The notes: generated from the letters alone by a model not told the origin. A DNA stretch of 64,000 bases from Colias croceus (GCF_905220415.1 NC_059546.1:6076001-6140000), one strand, 5' to 3'; positions 10,551-24,239 are shown, counted from the stretch's first letter. Made by a program: numbers and translations.

Positions 10551-13312
10551 CTATTCACTAGTGCTTTTCAAGAGAGCATAAAAGCTATAAGAGCTTTTCA
10601 CGACCTGTAAATAGATAATTAATTCAAGTAAGTATATAATATAAACATAATTACATAACAATAAATACTTAATAGCAACTATTGATTTTAGCTGCTTTAG
10701 CATTAAAAGTTTTTTATAGAGTTTACATACATCAGAATTAAAGTATAATGCATAGGTACATATAGTTTCTTAAGAGCAAAGGCGGACAATAATTAATATA
10801 AGTAGAATATAATAATATTTTATGTACGATAAGAAATTGCCGTATTTTTTTATTATAATTAATTATTTCATTACACAGGTAATTACTACTATTATAACAA
10901 TTATAGGTACTTACTGAAATAAAAGTGTCATTAGAAAGTGGTATGATGTGGCCTGCCATAGTGCGTATCGGCCGTTTGATTCCTTCCATAAAAATAATTA
11001 AGCTTTTTCGGATTTCTACCGGCATATCTACCCAATCCATACAATATGCCGCATCTGTTAGTTTAATGCTCTAAAGAAATGAGAATTAATTTAGTACTTA
11101 ATCTCGCTCTGACTAGAATGTTTAATTCAGCTAAATGTTTTTTATATTTCTAAAAGATTTCTAACGCAGTTTTTTTTTTAAATTCTTGCTACGTGAAGTT
11201 CTAAGAAATATCTGCGAATATTACTACTTCTCTGTAATTAATAAAAAACTATAATGGCGATTTTGGAAGTAGATATCCAATATTATGTACGACTATGTAC
11301 CTACGTAACAAATTGGGTGACGTTCACAGTGTACCTAGAGGAAAACACGCACTTACAGTAGTATAGGTTTAAGTTGTACCTACTAATAAGTGAGAAGGTT
11401 GATATCCCCAATCTATAACATTTCCTCCTTAGTCTTTCCTCGTACAATTCCAAATCCAAATGCCATTTTAGCTTGGCAATAAATTCGTAACGTTGCTAAT
11501 GTTTATTGCAGTTACCTTTCATTATATTGTGCCTTTGAAACTAAGCGGCTTACCTCATAAGTAACCTCACTTCCATAATAACAACAAATGAACATTTCAA
11601 ACATAATACACGTAATGTAAGTCAGCATGGAAAAAAATTGCAAAGAACCAAATTCAATCTGTAAGTAAATATATTATAGTACATATAACGAACTAAGACA
11701 ATGATTTCAATTCTTATTTTATTATTAAAATTAATGGATATATAGTATAATATAAATAAACATACATCAACTAATCTATAGACTGACGCGCAGATAATCC
11801 AACCCCCAATAAGGAATTGATAAGCCAAGACATTTCCGAATATATTCTCAATGCTTTTTGTAAACCTACAAAAGATATATTATGATTACATCATTAATTT
11901 ATTCGAGCAAAGCAAATCTAATATTTTAATTTCAGTACTTTACGATTTCCATGTGATGTAGTAAAATATCTTTAAAGCGCCTTTGTAGAATTGTGCTGAG
12001 TGATTCATTTATGCGAGAACTTTCTTCTTTACTTTGCTCTACAATAGTGGAGAGATTATAGCTGCAAGTCAAAAAAGCATTCGAAGATTCAACGGTACGT
12101 TTTAATTTATTACAGAAAATTTCTTTGAATATCTGCAATTCATCATTAACACTGCTTTTCCAACAAATTTCTTTGTAGTTTCTATTGTAGTCGCTGATTA
12201 ATTTATAGGAAATAAAACTATACCCACCATAGAATAGACAATTGAGCTTTAGATTGAGAGAGTAAAGTCGATATCGTCACATCCATAGTCGTATTGCTAA
12301 ATGCAAGCCAAGTTGTTGTTATCCAAACATATAAAGACGTAATGTAGAAACTAGAAAATTACATAGAAAAATAATAAAAAATAACAAAAAACTTTATTTA
12401 CGAAAAAAACAGAGCATTACGAACATTACATACCTATAGAGCAAAATTTTACTAAAATAAGCAATCTAACGTAAACTTCTTAAATGATACAATATTCAAT
12501 GTAATCAAAAATCTTTATAAGGTAATCAAAACGTTACATAACTTACTTAGGATCCTTATTTTCATCGTAAGGAAGCCATATGGCAAATTCAATATGGTTT
12601 CCTTTTAAATGTAAGTATATGGGATACACAAACCAAAGAAAGCATGTAGATATTGCTAAACCATTGTCGCAATACAGCAGAAGTTTTGCGTATCGAGCAG
12701 TATTAAGAAGAAATCCTTCATGTTCTTTCTTGCATTGATTAAAACGAGGTCCTGGTGTTAAAATAAAAATTCATTGTTTACAAAATTAAATACATCGGGT
12801 GAACAGTGAACTTTATATTTAACTTTGAAAAGAGTTATAACTTTGTATTCCTTCTTCTTCTGTTTCTACTTTATTCCTATATGATTAAATAGTCATGTTA
12901 GTATACTACCTTTCATTATAGCAATAAGATTCTCAATTTCCCCCTGCTGAACCCACAAGAGGATTTGTTTATAAATCGCATCTGTATGTGTTAAAAATAA
13001 AAACATCGTTCCCATTACTTGGCCCAAATTCTCTCGCACCTACAACATTATTAACAATGTATAGGGGACCCTCGAAGTCCTACATTTATCTTGAATCTAA
13101 ATTACGTGTCTGCACTTATGTATACCTACCTCGTATACTTTTAAAGCTTGTTGTATAGTATAAATAATCATAAGAGATAAAACGAAACCCATGTAAATTC
13201 TGTGAATAAATCTTTTCATTCTCGAAGATTGAATATCGATTTGATAATAGCCGGCTACGCGCAAATTTAAGAAGTGTGGCGCAACACTGTGGTATGATAA
13301 TTTCGTTTCCAT
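10551..13312 (-). CDS. Insect odorant receptor (7tm_6 family), 9 exons, 422 aa, complete
   Basis: Exons on the minus strand: 13312-13130, 13039-12910, 12751-12547, 12350-12228, 12151-11939, 11865-11766, 11658-11554, 11070-10915 and 10604-10551. All introns start GT and end AG, and the joined frame is open (1269 nt). The start is METKLSYHSVAPHFLNLRVA and the last exon reads VVKSSYSFYALLKSTSE. Family marks include HHMEIVK|FTKSIENIFG before TM5, FISVVKSSYSFYALL at the end, and RKSLIIFMEGIKRPI in the exon before. About seven hydrophobic segments are visible (roughly 36-56, 66-85, 130-153, 174-196, 288-313, 320-346, 385-415). Such receptors form odour-gated cation channels with Orco in sensory neuron dendrites and have an intracellular N-terminus. 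The ligand cannot be told. It is not Orco itself (divergent, lacks the Orco C-terminus). The exon 5 donor (GTACTG) is non-consensus, but the frame and family homology across it are good. Length is normal for the family. Confidence 0.92.
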
Positions 13313-16300
13313 TGTCTAGAAGCAATTTCCCAAATGCCGAAAGTTTTACAAGAATGCGAAACCGCCGATACAATAGCGAGAGGAAATTAAATTTCGCTTA
13401 TTCAACAGCCAACTAAAGGTCTTAACTATCTTCGCCGTAGTTTTATTATGTGCCTATGAGACTTAACTCAATTTTACATAACGATTTTGTTGTCACTCAT
13501 GTAGCAAAGCGCAGTAATTAAACAGTATTTAATTGTGAATTTTATATGGGTTGAGTAGTGAAGTACGTAATTTTGCTAATTATTCGCAGTTGTTTATTTT
13601 GCTGATTAGTGTAATTATACTTAAATATGTAAATTGTGGAAGGTTTGCAATCGATGTTATGTTAAAAAAAACGTCGTATTGTATTTTAATCAAATATGAG
13701 TAAAAAATTAATGTAACTAAATCAGTTTTTTTGTTTTATGCGTAGGTAGGTGTGGGTATATTAGCTACAAGGTACCTACTTGATAAAGTCTAACAAGTTT
13801 ATTTGTACCTGAAGTTTGTAAAGCAGCTACAGTGAAGCATAAACGAAGATGATATTAATATCAAGCCATTGGAAGTTTAATACGTGGTAGTACTGATTTA
13901 ATATCATCAAATTTAAAATACACACGATCATAACATATAGGTACCAATCTAGCTTATTTCACAGAATAAAAATAAAAGCACTTGCAAGTTTTTCATTGTA
14001 CGCCATGCTTGCTTTTTAAAGGAAATAGAATATAATTCGTTTAATTTACAAGAGGCATTATGTTTCTTACAAACACATAAAATGTTATTTATGAGAGAAA
14101 AATCTGTGTGAAATAATTACAGCAGTGAATGTTCGGGCTTGTTCACTTTAAACATTTTACGGTAACAAGAGTCCTTGGCAGCAATATTTCTTCAACATTA
14201 TTGCTCTCGACTTAAATTAACATAAACGTACTGCTTCTAAGAAAAATAATGTACAAAATTGTCTGAATTTTTAAGCATACTATGATAAACGATGAATTCA
14301 ACATAATTTTCTGCTTTTGAATTTATTTGCAGCATTAAGGAAATATAAAAAAAAAACCAATGAAGTGCCTAAGTACATATCTAATTATATAATCATTTAT
14401 GAATTTTAGAATTGTTTTATTCATCGAATAAAATGATAGGTAGTAATTAAAAGTAAGTACAGGTATAATAACCTATTTGCTATATATGTATGAAAAGATA
14501 GAACTTTTCGAGCTAGGCACACTTTACCTTAATAAAGGTCGTACCGCTAACGGCTATTTATAAATATTTATTATTGTGTTTCACAGAATAATCCGGGAAT
14601 CTTTAGAATCTTTTATTCCCACCCCTAATAAACCCATATTTATATAATTTATATAATTATGTTTAATCTCTTATTCGGCTAGCAATTTTTCTAATGAATA
14701 GTTGCATTATAACATATAATCAGCAGTCTTCATCAATCTGCTGAGGAAATATTATCCCCAAAAAATTGTTCTACATTCTGAATAATAAAACCATGATACA
14801 TTATTCAACAAGACATTTTCATGTTTCATATTGATATGAATATTAATTGGTTCGAGATATAGGTACTTACAGAGAAATGAATAGCATGAGTAGGTAAATA
14901 CGTAGGCAGCTTTCTCTGTTTCCACAAAATGATGGCACAAAAGTTAGTTATCATAAAACAACAATGTCTATACATTGCTATATTAAAAATAAAGAAAAAA
15001 TGTATTTTTCCTTTCTATGAAAAGCAATATATTATAATATTTTCATTTAACTTTAAACCTCATGTTTCATAGAAACATTTACCTACAGCTCACTTACTGC
15101 AGGGAACTGACTGATTCATAATTATGTAGTTAAAAATTAATAATGTAGGCTAGTTTTATTTTTTAAACCATTTGATTGCCGTACTGCGATCTTGTTTTTT
15201 TAATTGTTTAGTTAGTTTTCTTGTCACTTAAATTATCTCGTAATTATATGATTTCATTTGATTTTTATTAGATTAAGTATAAATTAATTATTGCTGTCCA
15301 TGCAGTAATAAATCATTTAGCGATTACAGTTAGCAATAAAAATTATTTTAATTGCAACATAAATATTAGATATTTTACGCAAATATTAGGTTTCATAAAC
15401 TGTAATAGCTGTTGATATTTATGCGAATCGAAGTTTACGTAATGCGTAGTCGGTAAATAAGCATACCTAATGGCAACGATACGCCAAAGTATTCTGTGCG
15501 TCGGTATTTAACACTTTCTTGAAATAAGCTTTTCCATTTTATTTAAAGTCGACTAGACGCTGTCGCTATGAGAACGCATTGAATGAATACCAGAATACGT
15601 GAAGGTTGAACCTTCGTAGATGACACGGAATTCTCTGCGAACACCATTGTGATCGCTGCGTGAATTACGCAGGTAATGGGCCGCATTTACAGCGTACGTG
15701 CCTCGACATTCATTAAACTGGCTAATTAAACCGACGAGATTCCGACGAATGCCTACCTGGATGACACCGCCCCTTCATAATTCTTTTGAGAAAATTGTAA
15801 GTAGAACGCTCGGCGCTACTTAAACGGCGAATTTAATTTAGGAATGTTGCTTAATGTTTTTAGAATTATTAACAGACGTAAATATGTTTACAGAATGCTT
15901 TAGCTCCTTTCATTGGACTTAAGTGGCTATCGTTTATTTGTTCTGTATTTTGAAATTAAGTTGCTTATTTAATTGTTTCGAGGGAATTCAGAAAACGGAG
16001 GCTCGCTTTAGTTAAAAGGTATTTTCTATCGTGTCAAACATTTTCTTAATTATGCAGTGTTTTTGAGATTCAATATTCTGTTATTTATAACATCTTTTCA
16101 AAAAACATTTTTTTTACGATTGCATAAGCTCTAACTCGCTTAATAGGTACTAAAGCATAGATATGCTATTGTGATTTGCTTGTGCTTGTGTGAGAGAAGA
16201 TATCACGAATACCTGACCCATTCCTTCATACTTACCTTCCATACAATCCATATAGAGGTATGATAGTTATGTGAATGCGGTCCTGCTTATTAGAGAAGTC

Positions 16301-18861
16301 TCTCAGACAGCTAAGGTATAAATATTGCGATTTCTTTGTGTAGTATAAGTAATAATAATAAATAATGTTATGAGGTTATTAATTAGTGCAATTAATTTTT
16401 ATCCAAGACGTCACGATACTTGATTATTAAAATTTGATATCGGTCTGAGCTTTTACGATATAAAGAGCAACTTTGGGCGAGTCGATTAAATTTCCATTTA
16501 TTTATACCAAACTTGAATATTTTTTTTAAAGTTAATGCCGTTATAAGAAGCTTAAACCCTACGTCTTAGAGCAGTCACAAATAAACAACATCTGAAACGG
16601 AATTCAAAATAATTCAGCTTACATTGAGGTTTGTTTCCATTACTGCAACAAAAATAATGAAATGAAAGCAGCTCGAATATCCCAGAAGGATCAAATGTAC
16701 CTAAACAAAGCAGAGCCTGTCATTTGTTGCCCTCAAATTAAAGTCAGTCGCAATATACGTTTTGCTACAGGCAAATAGAAATACGTGTTAATGTGAATTG
16801 CGAACAAAGAAGCTTTACACAGTTGAGGTAATCTTATTTTGGTATAGTTTTTTTTTAAAAGCAGTAGGTACCTATTTCAAATTAAAGGAACTTTATTTAT
16901 AATATTACAAAAAATGTCTAAATATACTTAAAAATTCGATTGTTACGACGTTATCTATCCGTAACTGTATCAATTATTTTTACCTAGGTATTTATGAAGT
17001 TACCACAAACGTCAGTCCGTCACAGATAAACAAACATTCACCGTGCTCTATTTACGCAACAGATTAAAAAAAATCTAGTCGTTTACTTTATTCCTTTCTT
17101 TATTTTAGTTATTTATTTGATATGATCCTCGGAAAGGGACTAGTTGCAAATAAAAGTTGGTAAGAGCGGCCCACATTCACTCCCGCTGTTTACTTCATAA
17201 ATAGTACGAGGACGATGAAAAGAGAAAATAAAAATTACCAGGAATTGCGGACTCTAAAAATAGAGTTGGATTACGAGAATTTGTGTAACATTTAAAACAT
17301 ATTTAATTGTCCATTGACCATACCTATATAAAAGCACAGATGCAGTATTTTATTCATAAAATCAATAACCACAACTTAGGCTTGGATGACTTTCAATATT
17401 TGTGAAAGTCATACAATATGGCACCATTCCCTCTATGAAGGATTTGCATCAAACAAGTATTGTATTACAATAGCGAGTGATATATGTGTAGGTTCAAAGA
17501 TATTGTTAGAAATTTGACGTATAAAGTGATTTTAAAATTTAAGGGAGTATTTAGAATATGCCTAATTTTAGTGAATTTATTAAATAGATAAACTTATTAT
17601 TTTTATCTTTTTTCTACCAGATAATATACCTGTTAGTCAAATAACGTATGAATAACGTTTGTTTTTGCAACACCAACGTATACCGTGGTTTGTTAACTCG
17701 CCTCTCACATGATAAAAACTGCAATAATGGAGCTTTCATTCGGTCAACAATCGAAGAGAATTTCCAATTGTGGCTTAACACGCATAGATTTAGCACAAAC
17801 AAATTTCGAAATTGGCCTGAATTGGGTGCAGACCGCGGTTAATAATTTTGCGAATGATTAAATGAGAGCAGTAAATAACGGTCTATATTATGCGGTGACA
17901 TCGGAGCACTCGATACGGCTTGAATGGCTCTATGTAGACTGTAGATGTTTCCGACGTGTGCTGTCTGTGTTTATTTCAAGCTAATTAGCTTTTGAAAGGC
18001 AAATTATTTCATACTAATTTATGTGATACGCTGTTTTAGTTAGGTAATTGGTAATAACAATCGAATGCATCGGTTCTGGAAGGTCATTATGGTATATAGC
18101 ATGTAGGTACTGACAAAGGCTCACATTCGATAATTGATATGGATAATTGAAAACTCGTAGTACTTAGGTAATAAATATTATTACTTATAATGTTGAAGCT
18201 GTACTAAGCTGTGGTACTAAGTTCTCCAAATAATAAACTAATTAGGCCTAGGTTCTGATACTAGAAATGCTGGTGTATGTCACCCTTAAAGCAAGTTTTA
18301 TCCTTTTCAGTAATGTAAAAATTCTTTGAAACTTACCTTTCGTCACGAAAAAAACTTCCAGTTCCAACGCATGTTGCTTTTTATGTGCGTAAATTATAAT
18401 TCTCTTAAAAATTCTGCCTCCACCGGATGTTAAAACAGTTATTTATTAATATGTCCATAGACTCGTATCCGTTTGTTTACAACATATTCCTAATTATGAC
18501 TAAGATGATCAAAATAATAATGTATAAAAAAGAAAATCAATTAAAGTACACAAATAAAATTACTTTTTCTGAATTAAATGGTTAATATATTTTCTTACGT
18601 ATTTTGAAATATAAAGATTATTAGTGCAAATTCATTTCTGAGTAATTAAATTTTGAAACCGCCTTTCTTAGTTTTCTTAATATTCAGAGTTCTTCTGTAA
18701 ACTTTAGTCTTCATTTAAAGAACAACTTACAAGACTTCTAAGTTTTATACAAAAATAAAATGTCGTGTGTTTTTTAAAGAGACTTTGGCCTAAGATTAAA
18801 TTAATATTTTATCTTTGTATCAACAAATTTTAACACCCTATAATTATAAATTTATAAACTA
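13313..18861. other. Long intergenic stretch, no gene seen
   Basis: AT-rich with short spurious ORFs only. Two balanced-GC islands stand out: 15550-15780 (upstream of an A+T-rich drop) and 17640-17960. Both lack a convincing reading frame and may be regulatory DNA. The first part is also the 5' flank of the odorant receptor gene. Confidence 0.35.
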
Positions 18862-19022
18862 CTAGCTTACCGCCCGCGGCTTCGCCCGCTTTCTCTTAAG
18901 CGATTTGAAATTTAAACTATCCTATCTCTCAAGTTGGATCGAACTGCACATAGTGTGCGAATTTCATTATAATCGGTTATGTGGTTTAGGAGTCAATTGA
19001 AGACAAACATTGTGACACGAGA
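18862..19022 (-). mobile_element. Non-autonomous Helitron, 161 bp (TCTCGTGTCAC family)
   Basis: On the minus strand it runs A|TCTCGTGTCACAATG ... GCGGGCGAAGCCGCGGGCGG, then TAAGCTAG|T. The copy at 38762-38920 is in the opposite orientation and nearly the same length. It is the direct left neighbour (10-bp gap) of another Helitron at 19033. Confidence 0.8.
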
Positions 19023-19032
19023 TTTATATATA

Positions 19033-19151
19033 TCTATACATATAATAAATCTGTAGAAGGGTCAATTCTGTACATTGAAAATATTGAAAAAATAAATAGC
19101 AGGGGGTGTTACTGGATCGATACCAAACCCAAATATGTGATTAAAAAAATT

Positions 19152-19190
<39 letters not shown>

Positions 19191-19522
19191 GGATGTGAAG
19201 GCATCACGTGAAAACTAGCGGTTCGATTTCGATGAAACTTGGTATAATTATACCTTATTATCCTGGACGTAAAATAGGATACTTTTTATCCTGGAAAAAT
19301 ACGTAGAAAAAAAATAATCTTAATTTTTCAGTTTTATCCATAGACGTTGTTCCGTAGAACCGCGAACACACGTTGCGTATTATTATAGGCCTAGCCGTAT
19401 TTGGGAATTTCGTCCAATAGATATTTATAAGATTTTATTGTCAGTACCTACTCAAAATGGAGAAATAAACCATCCACGCGAAGACCGACATCCGCGCGGA
19501 CGGAGTCGCGGGCGGAAGCTAG
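19033..19522 (+). mobile_element. Non-autonomous Helitron, 490 bp, with GTCT microsatellite (copy 1)
   Basis: It begins A|TCTATACATATAATAAATC and ends GTCGCGGGCGGAAGCTAG|T. A GC-rich hairpin-capable block (CCGCG...CGCGG) lies just before the end, and no target duplication is present. Near-identical copies are at 30472-30791 (internally deleted) and 59611-60103. There is no ORF for a Rep/helicase, so it is non-autonomous. Confidence 0.88.
19155..19190 (+). repeat. (GTCT)9 microsatellite inside Helitron copy 1
   Basis: Nine perfect tetranucleotide units. The same site holds six units in copy 2 and ten in copy 3, so the array varies in length between copies of one element. Confidence 0.9.
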
Positions 19523-22267
19523 TTAGATAATAAATTTAAACACTATTATTTCTAACGTTAAACTAAAAGCAATTCGTTCGATACACATCGATTAAATAGG
19601 TAATGTAATTAAAATGAATATAAAAGCGTTTTCAAGAAGGAGAATAATTATTCTAGGAAATGAAATTATTAAAAAGCTAATTTTATTGTGAACCTTAAAT
19701 TTCATTTTTCATTCTCTGTAATTATTGTGTGTTCACAAATTATTTCTTACCTTCCCTATCATATCCTTACTAATATTAAAATAAATAGTTATTAATAAGA
19801 CCGTCTGGCCGCACAGTGTATTTATTTTCAATAAAATGTTCAGACAACAATCGAGAAATAATCAGATTGTCACGGAATGTCACGTTTCGTTGTGCCCGAG
19901 GAGTGAAGTGGAAAATTGTAGTGAGCAGTGATATTGTATCTATAACAATGTACTGGTGAATGTATTTTTGATATCAGTTTCCAGTATTTTCTCATAAACG
20001 AGAATCTTTTACTTGTTTTATTAAGATGCATCGTATTTACATTTGATGGGAACATTACATTATAACTACACGATAAGAATACCTACCCTCTAAGTTTTAA
20101 ATAAAGTTTAATAATTTTTAATTCGAATGTAACTATTCAATAGATAGCTGAGAGGGAATTCATTTCATTTAATTAAATGAAGATAAATTCAGGAAGAAAC
20201 CTTTCTACAATTACAGTAAACCTGTCTCACGAAAACTAATAAACTTCCGGAGTGGCATATGTCCAAAATCTGACCTATTCAAAGGGATAAAAGGCATCCC
20301 TATTTGCACCACTTATTGTGTATCCTAATTATAATATTTGCAATGCACTGGTTTATTTTACTGTGATTTTAAATTTAACAAAATGTCAAGTAACTAGATT
20401 CATCACGCAGGTTCACGTCACAGATCTTATTTAGATAAGTCCTGGACGCTGTCACGCGCCCAGCTTAGCCCTTGACTGATTACTGCTAATGAATGACCCG
20501 TTTTATTTAAAATTAAAATGTAGGCTTTACAAAAATAAAGTGCGCATTTAAATATACTCTCTTGTCTCTTGTATGAATTTTATTTAATTTGATACATTTT
20601 TATGCAGTATATATAACTTTGGTAATTCTTTAGGTAATAATTTAAAGATTTGTTTTAAAACAAATACAATTATCGATCGACAGTATTGACTAACAGAAAT
20701 CGGATTATAACTTTGACGAACAAAGAGAATATTTGATAATAATTGGGTGAAGCTACTGAAGAGAAACCGTGCGTTCATATTAGGAGTATTATGTCAGTTT
20801 CACCGATAGTTATCCAGTCTCTATTTGCTAAAATCTATTGTCAATCAGTTAGGTTCAGTTTTTTGTTTTAATTAAAAATATAAACTCAGAAGAAAGCGTA
20901 GGTAGATAATAAAAAGAATCACTTGACGTAAATCTATTTTTTTTTAATTATCTACTGCAAAATACATTTTTCAGCGATATTTTCTTAACAAATAACATGA
21001 TTGAATTGTTGCTAAAATATAAAAGTATCTGAAAACATCTTTATAATAAGCCAATTTGAACGGGGCGTAGTGAAACAAGTTTACAAAGACGTTAAATTGC
21101 ACTAGAATATTCACATAATATATTATAACGAAAACATAATAAATCGTGATACCTAAGTCACGATAATTTCCAAGAATTGTTTAAAGTTTCGCAGCAATAT
21201 CTCAACATTTAAATTTTAAGGTAATGTAAAGTGCGCTTATCTAATGCTCATTAGTAGCAGTTCTGACTTTTATTATACTCAGGTACCTTTTATTTCAAAC
21301 GTAGGTAAATAGATTTAATTTACTAAAACATCATACATACAGCTTAAAGTATCTACTGTGTAAGGAAAATTTAGATTAAACGTGACTACCAGAGACCCCT
21401 ACGAAGTGGTACAGTGTGGTCTTCTCACATTAACTGGATACACAAACATTAATCAATTATGAAATTGCTTTAAGTTTTTAATGTTCTTGGTTATTTGTTT
21501 AATAGCCAATTGCAATTATTGCTTTTGATTGTAATATTTTTACGGTATGATTACGAATTACTACACTAGCAAAATTGTTGTGTTAATGTACCTATGCAAA
21601 ATATAAATAAGCAAAATACTAATTCTATACAAAACAAAAACTCATTTTAGCTTTTCAATAAAACAATTTATTTTTACATTCTACGTGATAAAATGTACTT
21701 ACAGTAATATTTATTACAAAATTTATACATACATGCCATACATGCCTATGATAAACGAAACGAAAAAAAATATGTTTTGTTCAAATACTTTCATTGTTTC
21801 TAAGTCATAGAAAAAATATGGTAAATAAAGTGAATGAATAATATCAGTCAATAAGAAGAGTCCACTTTTAGTAATTCGCAATAACATAGCGCTAATGACC
21901 CAGCATTCACAAGGGAGAATTCTCAGCTAACTGCGACATTAAGACCTTCTTATTTGGCTATTTCACTTCGTTATGGGACCTTTGTGGGAGTCTCAGAAAA
22001 GTATACAATTTACACAAGCCATAAAGTCGACTTTTGGGTATTCGGCAGCTTGTTGCGAATATAATATTTATACTCTATAACTGGTAAGGGTCCCTTTTTT
22101 GCTGTCCACCTCGGTTGCTTGTTAGAAAACTTTGATATCTACAAATATTTGTGTTCACCCCGTATCGTGGACTTTGAGATATTTCGTGTACTATAAATGC
22201 CCAAGGTCAAAACAAAAGAAAGGGCTTAACGTACTTTAATGTAATTTATTTGTAGGTGAGGGTTATT
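19523..22267. other. Intergenic or intronic, nothing recognised
   Basis: AT-rich with no supported coding region. The minus-strand ORFs near 19870-20055 and 20584-20778 have AT-driven composition and no recognisable motif. Confidence 0.3.
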
Positions 22268-22289
22268 TCAGTTATTATTAACTTGTTGA

Positions 22290-22480
22290 ATTAAATTTAT
22301 TTTTATGAGTTTTGTTATGCACGCATTGTACCAAGCTGACATCCGTTTCAGAAAAGGTTTCCACTCTCCCAAAAGAACAGGCCTTCGTAAACGGTGCCGA
22401 AGGCCCGCACACTTTTCTACACTCTCAGTCCTTTCCCTATCCCTCCCCCTCATAAAAATGCCCGCAAAACGTTGCAAGTA
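22290..22480. repeat. GC-balanced block, possibly an unclassified dispersed repeat
   Basis: This block has markedly higher GC than its flanks and is open on both strands for about 70 codons. One strand reads RDRERTESVEKCAGLRHRLR and the other KRTGLRKRCRRPAHFSTLS. I recognise no domain. The text (CCCAAAAGAACAGGCCTTCG and GTGCCGAAGGCCCGCACAC) looks to me like a repeat found in other lepidopteran sequence, but I cannot confirm this. Confidence 0.3.
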
Positions 22481-23802
22481 CAAATTCTCATATAACTACA
22501 AACATGTTCTTTTCATTATAAAATAAAAATTAATCATATTAAAAGTTTTTTTTTATAACCACTCTCTCATTAGAGCTCTCATTAGACCTTTATATTAAAT
22601 GTTTGTTTATGACAATATATTTTTTTCATAATATTAATCCTTTGTAAAAAACACCTTTAAAGTTTAGTCTAGGCATTACTAAGCTTGCTTTGTTGTTAAT
22701 GTATGTCATGAAATAATATTCGTTTAATTTACATTGAAAGCGCTTTTTATGAATTAAGTATTATCAAATATATTTTCATATTCACTTTAATTTACGTAGT
22801 AACTATTTAATAAACTGTGATTTTTATTTAATTGGGTCAAATGTAAGTAACGTTCTGTTATTACCTTAGAATGTGATCGTTGGGCCATGGTCCAAGAACA
22901 CGTGTTATAACATTGGTGATAATTGGTATCATTCATGCATTTGTTAATATAGTATATTTTAATACTGTTATTGATTAGTATTTCTTATCGGATAAATTAG
23001 CAAAACGAAACATACAGACCTCCTTTATTATTGTAATTAATAACATAACGTAAAATTTGAAATAAAATACTTCTATTTCAATTTTACTATAAGTACAACT
23101 TGCTAATAACGTTGAATAAATTATAATTGTAATACAAGAGTAAATTGTAGCATTTATAGAACAAGAAGCTTTTAGTTCAGTTCAGAAATTAAACAATGTA
23201 TATTGTTATGCACTTCACTGTATATTGTATCGCTAGTTTCAATGCAATATTAATCAATTGCAGACCGAAGTCTAAGTATAGTTCATTCAATGAACTTATA
23301 CATTAATATCGGAACACACTGAATCTTTCAAGATACAGATGATAAGTGGTTCTTATAAAAATGTATTCAATGACTTTATATGAATTTCATAAAATTTGAA
23401 ACAGCATGCCTTTCTGTTTAGCCGTTTGACCATTTTGATACAACGGACACACAGCTTGGTCAATCATTATGACTTCATCGTGATGCATTTATGATACATC
23501 CTTCACCACACATTGCACACTCCTTTATATTAAGATACCTTTTTTTCACACCACAGCAACTGCTTTCTCCTACGCTATTGTGCCTGCCCTATAAGATAGA
23601 AATAAATAACAACTACAAACTAATGACATCTTTCTTTTTCATCGAAGACTAAAAATCACTAAAAATAGATGTTTCAAGGGTCTGTAAAGAATTGTGTCTA
23701 TGAAATAAATGGCAACGTAAGGACTGATCGTTTGCCAATTTAATGAGGTCGTTTCCAAAATATATCTTTTACTAGCAGCACAGAATACATAATAGTAGCT
23801 AA
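22481..23802. other. AT-rich stretch, nothing recognised
   Basis: No ORF and no repeat structure that I can support. Confidence 0.3.
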
Positions 23803-24183
23803 ACGCTACAGAACGGACACTCTCCGCCTCCCGCCAAAATTAAACACTTACCTCACCCCGCACGATCAGACATGTTATGGTACCCATTTCCCCGCAAGGA
23901 CGATACCAACGACGTCTTTAGACGAAACGCAACGAAGATTGACAACATTAATCAAATTGACTTAAAGCAATTTTATTATTTTGGATTTGTGATTATCGTT
24001 TTTCGTAGAAAATGGTTAGATATTGTGCTGTTTACGGATGTATTTCATCAGAAAAACGCGAATTTTTTTTTACGCTAGTCACAAATGTGCCAACCATAAA
24101 GAGTTTACACACACATTTGCAGTCTCTACAGTGTGACTGTCAAAACTATAATTTTGTATGGAGTGTCCGGGGTGTGCTAGCAG
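23803..24183. repeat. Imperfect terminal inverted repeats around a THAP-like fragment
   Basis: The left end reads GCTACAGAACGGACACTCTCC (23808-23824 region) and the reversed right end reads GCTAGCACACCCCGGACACTCC (about 24164-24183). The shared core is GGACACTC. The 24012 THAP-like fragment lies between them. No clean target duplication was found, so a transposon call is tentative. Confidence 0.3.
24012..24062 (+). pseudogene. Degenerate THAP-domain start (MVRYCAVYGC...)
   Basis: The ATG at 24012 reads MVRYCAVYGCISSEKRE. This is a strong match to the first 17 residues of THAP domains, with the two zinc-ligand cysteines separated by four residues and the CAVYGC signature. After KRE the frame enters a poly-T tract (FFFTLV) and loses the G-[IV]-[ST]-F-H motif and the expected splice donor. 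It is therefore probably a broken copy and not an active exon. An alternative is chance similarity, which I think less likely given the match. Confidence 0.5.
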
Positions 24184-24191
24184 TCCGCCCT

Positions 24192-24239
24192 GACCGCTAT
24201 GGTATATACTTTACAGTAGTATATTATACCGTAATGGTC
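24192..24239. repeat. Imperfect palindrome, arms about 20 bp
   Basis: The left arm is GACCGCTATGGTATATAC and the right arm, reversed, is GACCATTACGGTATAATATAC, around a short AT spacer. It lies just right of the inverted-repeat structure with the THAP-like fragment. Confidence 0.55.

Noticed and set aside
13116..13373. Minus-strand 85-codon ORF
   Set aside because: Alternative frame over odorant receptor exon 1; the other frame carries the receptor N-terminus and a fitting donor.
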